Assembly (NCBI GenBank): GCA_020720705.1
Contig: DYOJ01000054.1
Coordinates: forward strand, 1 to 11,075
From: Acetofilamentum sp.
GTDB lineage: Bacteria; Bacteroidota; Bacteroidia; Bacteroidales; JAADGE01
Reading direction: 5' to 3'
DNA length: 11,075 bases
Shown: piece after piece, positions 8,350 to 11,075 of the stretch
Layout of the letters: every line of letters starts with the position of its first letter
Numbering within the stretch: position 1 is the stretch's first letter
Program-made: the position numbers and the translations under genes
Notes under the pieces: generated by a model
Seen by the model: the letters and a program-made list of their open reading frames with translations, nothing else
What the model was told of the DNA's origin: nothing
The model's database searches: none

Positions 8350-9990
8350 ATGGAAAATTATTCAAACAAAATTGAACATAACGATTCTGAAATTAAAAAT
8401 TCTAAACTCAACATTATCTTGCCTTTAGTGTTTGCGGGCATACTTGCAGTCGGTATCGGTATCGGGTATTTTTTGCGTCCGGCATCAGCCGGCGGAGACA
8501 GTGCGTTCGGTTTCGGATTCCGAAAAGTCGAAGCTGTTTTGCAGATATTAAGTGAAAATTATGTAGATCCGCTTACGTCTGACAGTCTCGAAGAACTTGC
8601 AATTCCCCATATCTTGGAGGGGCTTGACCCGCATACTTCATACATACCGGCAGAAGATATGGCAGATGCAACAGATTATTTGAAAGGTAATTTTGAAGGT
8701 ATCGGGGTGCATTTCAACATACAAAATGATACGATAATGGTGGTGAATACCATTGCCGGAGGTCCGTCTGAGAAGGCCGGGGTACTTGCCGGCGACCGTA
8801 TTATTTTTATCAATGACACCCTTTTCGCAGGTATCGGAGTTAAAAACGAAGACGTAACAAAAAATTTGAAGGGTGAATCCGGTTCAAGTGTCAAAATAAA
8901 AGTTAAACGACACGGAATCAAGGATTTAATTGAATTTAAAATCAAACGGGGCAAAGTCCCCATTTACAGCGTGGATGCCGCTTACATGGCGGATAAGACC
9001 ATCGGATACATCAAAATAAGTCAATTTGCAGCTACGACTCACAGCGAGTTTCTCTCGGCAGTGATGAAATTAAAATCCGAAGGTATGACCTCTTTGATTC
9101 TCGACCTGCGCAGCAACGGCGGCGGATACATGGATGCGGCTGTTAAACTTGCAGATGAATTTCTCACTGACGGAAAAATGATAGTGTACACTGCCGGAAA
9201 TGCTCAGGAACGATTTGATTATTTTGCAAGCAATGCAGGCACTTGCGAAGATATTGAGATAACTGTTTTGATAGATTCATGGTCGGCATCGGCAAGTGAA
9301 ATCGTTTCGGGCGCAATCCAAGATAACGACAGAGGCATGATTATCGGACGACGGTCGTACGGAAAAGGGCTGGTGCAACAACCATTTTATTTCAAAGACG
9401 GTTCGGGAGTGCGCATTACCGTTGCACGCTACTACACGCCCACCGGACGCTGTATCCAAAAACCTTATGATAAAGGAACGGATGAATATCATACCGATAT
9501 TTTGAAAAGAAGTATGCACGGCGAATTTACAAATCCGGACAGTGCAAAAGTTTCAAACAAAGAGCAATATATAACTCCGGGCGGAAAAATTGTGTTCGGC
9601 GGCGGCGGCATAATGCCCGACATTTTTGTTGCTCAGGATACTTCCTTTTTTACAGATTTTTTTGAGATTTTAACTCGAAAAAATTTAATCTATAATTTTG
9701 CATACAGCTACACGGACAAAAATCGAACTGCTCTCACAAAATTTAAAACTCAGCCCGAGTTAGTCAAATTTTTGGACAATAATCGGGCATTTGACGAATT
9801 TATGACGTTTGTAAAATCACAAAAAATTGAATCAAAACCATTGGATATGGTCAAATCAAATACTGAAATCAAAACTCGGCTTTATGCGTATATCGTAAGA
9901 AATATTTTAGATGAATCCGGTTTTTACAGAACATTAAATCAGTCAGATACAGACGTGAGAAGGGCTATCGAAGAGTTTAATAAACCGTAA
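8350..9990 (+). CDS. Membrane-anchored carboxyl-terminal processing protease (S41 family, PDZ domain)
   Basis: This is a C-terminal processing peptidase of the CtpA/Prc type, which recognises C-terminal tails of envelope proteins through its PDZ domain and cleaves with a Ser-Lys dyad. I take the ATG at 8350 (546 residues); the in-frame TTG at 8320 would add ten unlikely residues. A charged N-terminus is followed by one transmembrane helix (about 21-43), predicting an inner-membrane anchor with the rest in the periplasm. The PDZ domain spans about 115-200 (GIGV at 117-120). The S41 core carries LDLRSNGGG, SASASE with catalytic Ser314, and GKGLVQ with Lys339; the 25-residue gap is the family spacing. 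VARYYTPTGRCIQKPYD is typical of Bacteroidota members. An extra C-terminal region of about 100 residues follows. The residue before SASASE is Trp rather than the more usual Gly or Asn. Physiological substrate is unknown. The last codons and stop lie in a 7-bp repeat array. Confidence 0.93.
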   Translation: MENYSNKIEHNDSEIKNSKLNIILPLVFAGILAVGIGIGYFLRPASAGGDSAFGFGFRKVEAVLQILSENYVDPLTSDSLEELAIPHILEGLDPHTSYIPAEDMADATDYLKGNFEGIGVHFNIQNDTIMVVNTIAGGPSEKAGVLAGDRIIFINDTLFAGIGVKNEDVTKNLKGESGSSVKIKVKRHGIKDLIEFKIKRGKVPIYSVDAAYMADKTIGYIKISQFAATTHSEFLSAVMKLKSEGMTSLILDLRSNGGGYMDAAVKLADEFLTDGKMIVYTAGNAQERFDYFASNAGTCEDIEITVLIDSWSASASEIVSGAIQDNDRGMIIGRRSYGKGLVQQPFYFKDGSGVRITVARYYTPTGRCIQKPYDKGTDEYHTDILKRSMHGEFTNPDSAKVSNKEQYITPGGKIVFGGGGIMPDIFVAQDTSFFTDFFEILTRKNLIYNFAYSYTDKNRTALTKFKTQPELVKFLDNNRAFDEFMTFVKSQKIESKPLDMVKSNTEIKTRLYAYIVRNILDESGFYRTLNQSDTDVRRAIEEFNKP

Positions 9991-10064
9991 ACAGTAAACA
10001 ATTTACAGTAAACAATAAACAAAGAACAGTAAACAATGAACAGTAAACGGTTGACAATAAACGT
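9981..10064 (+). repeat. Degenerate 7-bp tandem repeat, consensus TAAACAR
   Basis: Twelve consecutive heptamers in perfect phase cover 84 bp. Four are exactly TAAACAA (9995, 10009, 10016, 10030) and one TAAACAG (9988). Variants are TAAACCG, TTTACAG, AGAACAG, TGAACAG, TAAACGG, TTGACAA and TAAACGT. The A and C at unit positions 4 and 5 are the same in all twelve. The array starts within the protease gene, giving the end of its Lys codon and its Pro codon; the TAA of the second unit is the stop. Extra units inserted after that stop would leave the protein unchanged. Confidence 0.85.
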
Positions 10065-10071
10065 GCAGCAT

Positions 10072-10147
10072 TAACACGTGAATCAGTATAATTTTATTCT
10101 TAAAACTTATGAAACATTCATGTATCACTGACTTTAAGTCCGTGTTA
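10072..10147 (+). other. Imperfect long inverted repeat upstream of the hydrolase gene
   Basis: TAACACG (10072-10078) pairs with CGTGTTA (10141-10147). Inside it, TCAGT (10083-10087) pairs with ACTGA (10127-10131), and a small inner hairpin ATGA/TCAT can form further in. Together they could make one interrupted stem ending 11 bases before the ATG at 10159. It may be a structured mRNA leader or chance in A+T-rich DNA. No known riboswitch is recognised. Confidence 0.3.
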
Positions 10148-10158
10148 CTCACAAAGCA

Positions 10159-10944
10159 ATGAAAATAAATGTTTTACAAATTTATTTACCCATGAAATTT
10201 CCGATTGTTTTTGTTCACGGATATTTAGAATCCGCCGATATTTGGTCCGAATTTATCGCAAAATTACCTGCCGACCTCACAATTATAAACCACAACCTAC
10301 CCGGACACGGCGGGCGTAAACCGCTTAATGCCGAAAATCAAATGAAGGCTTGGGTCAATGATTTAGCGCAAACCCTGACCGATTCCGGATATGAAAAAGT
10401 AATCATTGTCGGACATTCCATGGGCGGCTACGTGGCGGCATCCTTTGCCTGTGAATACCCTGAAATGATTGCAGGCTTGTGCTTTTTTCACTCGCACCCT
10501 TTTGCTGACGGCGAAGATAAAAAACTTGCACGTGCTGCCGGAACTCAGCGAATCTTGAACGGCGAAATCGAAGATATTATCCGTGCGCACGCGCCAAAAA
10601 TCTACGCTCCCAAAAATAGAGTTAAGTATAAATATCTGATAGACAGAGCAATCGAAAATGCTCTGCTAATGTCCGATGAGGCTGTTATTGCATCTAATTC
10701 CGCAATGGCTTCTCGCACAGACTGTTCCGAATTTGTGTCTCAACTTACAGTGCCTGTCCTTGTAATTCACGGTGCCGACGACGATTTTATTTCTACGGAA
10801 TTAATCTCAAAAATTAAATTACCGTTGAACGGAAAACTTGTTGTTTTGAATCATTCCGGACATGCCGGCTTCAATGAAGAGCCGGAAACGGCACGCCAAA
10901 TTTTATTAGATTTTGTCCAAATATCAAAAAATCATACCGTTTAA
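10159..10944 (+). CDS. Alpha/beta hydrolase fold protein, substrate unknown
   Basis: This 261-residue protein has the whole alpha/beta hydrolase pattern. An oxyanion-hole HGY lies at 20-22 at the end of the first strand (PIVFVHGY). DLTIINHNLPGHG follows in the region after it. The nucleophile elbow GHSMGG has catalytic Ser87, Asp208 (or a neighbour) is in HGADDD, and His235 is in SGHAGFNEEPE. Residues of about 115-190 form the helical cap that sets substrate choice. There is no signal peptide or membrane helix, so it is probably cytoplasmic. The family includes esterases, lactonases and BioH-like enzymes, and motifs alone do not tell these apart. The start is uncertain: the ATG at 10159 gives eleven extra residues, while the ATG at 10192 starts directly at MKFPIVFVHG, as short members of this family commonly do. 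Neither has a clear ribosome binding site. The gene stands 168 bp (or 201 bp) after the protease gene and is probably transcribed separately. Confidence 0.9.
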   Translation: MKINVLQIYLPMKFPIVFVHGYLESADIWSEFIAKLPADLTIINHNLPGHGGRKPLNAENQMKAWVNDLAQTLTDSGYEKVIIVGHSMGGYVAASFACEYPEMIAGLCFFHSHPFADGEDKKLARAAGTQRILNGEIEDIIRAHAPKIYAPKNRVKYKYLIDRAIENALLMSDEAVIASNSAMASRTDCSEFVSQLTVPVLVIHGADDDFISTELISKIKLPLNGKLVVLNHSGHAGFNEEPETARQILLDFVQISKNHTV

Positions 10945-10960
10945 AGTGTGTGGTTTTTTA
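10926..10960 (+). terminator. Probable intrinsic terminator of the hydrolase gene
   Basis: AAAAAATCATAC (10926-10937) pairs with GTGTGGTTTTTT (10948-10959) as a 12-bp stem containing two G-U wobbles, around a 10-nt loop. The stem's 3' arm ends in six T's. The stop codon (10942-10944) sits in the loop, so the coding end doubles as terminator. The A-run facing the T-run would let it work weakly on the opposite strand too. Confidence 0.55.
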
Positions 10961-10983
10961 TAAATAGTTCTTGTAAGAAAACT

Positions 10984-11059
10984 TCTGCACATATCAGGTG
11001 TTTTCACCTGATATTTAAGGCTCTGCACATATCAGGTGTTTTCACCTGATATTTAAGGC
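10984..11059. repeat. Two perfect 38-bp tandem repeats with palindromic core
   Basis: Units at 10984-11021 and 11022-11059 are identical over 38 bp and directly abut. Each contains ATATCAGGTG-TTTT-CACCTGATAT, a 10-bp perfect stem with a four-base loop (10991-11014 and 11029-11052), flanked by TCTGCAC and TTAAGGC. No T-tract follows, so these are not standard terminators, and no spacers separate the units, so this is not a CRISPR array. The series may continue beyond the window. Confidence 0.9.
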
Positions 11060-11063
11060 TTTG

Positions 11064-11075
11064 AGGTGAAAACAC
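11064..11075. repeat. Start of an inverted copy of the 38-bp repeat core
   Basis: AGGTGAAAACAC is the exact reverse complement of GTGTTTTCACCT in the middle of each preceding unit (11036-11047 in the second). It could pair with that unit as a 12-bp stem competing with the unit's own hairpin. The window ends within it, so its full length cannot be seen. Confidence 0.6.

Noticed and set aside
161..9990. A joint T9SS operon of sprA and the S41 protease
   Set aside because: The genes are 662 bp apart with hairpins between them, and the protease is of a general type widespread in Bacteroidota. No sequence link to secretion is visible.
10991..11052. Intrinsic terminators at the right end
   Set aside because: The stems are strong, but what follows is ATTTAAGG-like sequence with no T-tract. 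The better terminator is at 10926-10960.
10984..11059. CRISPR array made of two repeats
   Set aside because: The units abut without spacers, only two are present, and no cas gene is visible. A palindromic tandem repeat fits better.

Overview
The window looks like a piece of a Bacteroidota chromosome. The strongest evidence is a complete gene for SprA (Sov), the very large outer-membrane translocon of the type IX secretion system (T9SS), which is confined to this phylum. Supporting signs are an A+T-rich sequence, no strong Shine-Dalgarno sites, and a Bacteroidota-type -7 promoter element (TATCTTTG) upstream of sprA. The genus cannot be told from the window.

Layout, all genes on the + strand: (1) bases 1-160, a non-coding leader with the likely sprA promoter; (2) bases 161-7687, sprA, intact, 2508 codons; (3) bases 7688-8349, about 660 bp of A+T-rich non-coding DNA holding two adjacent near-palindromes and two A+T-rich hairpins; (4) bases 8350-9990, a membrane-anchored carboxyl-terminal processing protease (S41 family, PDZ domain, Ser-Lys dyad); (5) bases 9981-10064, a degenerate 7-bp tandem array that begins inside the last codons of the protease gene and supplies its stop codon; (6) bases 10159-10944 (or from 10192), an alpha/beta hydrolase with a complete Ser-Asp-His triad, ending in a probable intrinsic terminator; (7) bases 10984-11075, two perfect 38-bp tandem repeats, each with a 10-bp palindrome, followed by the start of an inverted copy that runs off the window.

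The three genes share orientation but are separated by long gaps (662 bp, and 168 or 201 bp), so they are probably separate transcription units. SprA acts in the outer membrane. The S41 protease is predicted to be anchored in the inner membrane facing the periplasm. The alpha/beta hydrolase has no export signal and should be cytoplasmic. Nothing in the sequence ties the protease or hydrolase directly to type IX secretion. I see no convincing new multi-gene system. The less ordinary signals are the intergenic repeats and palindromes and a lysine-rich, Ig-like insertion in SprA.
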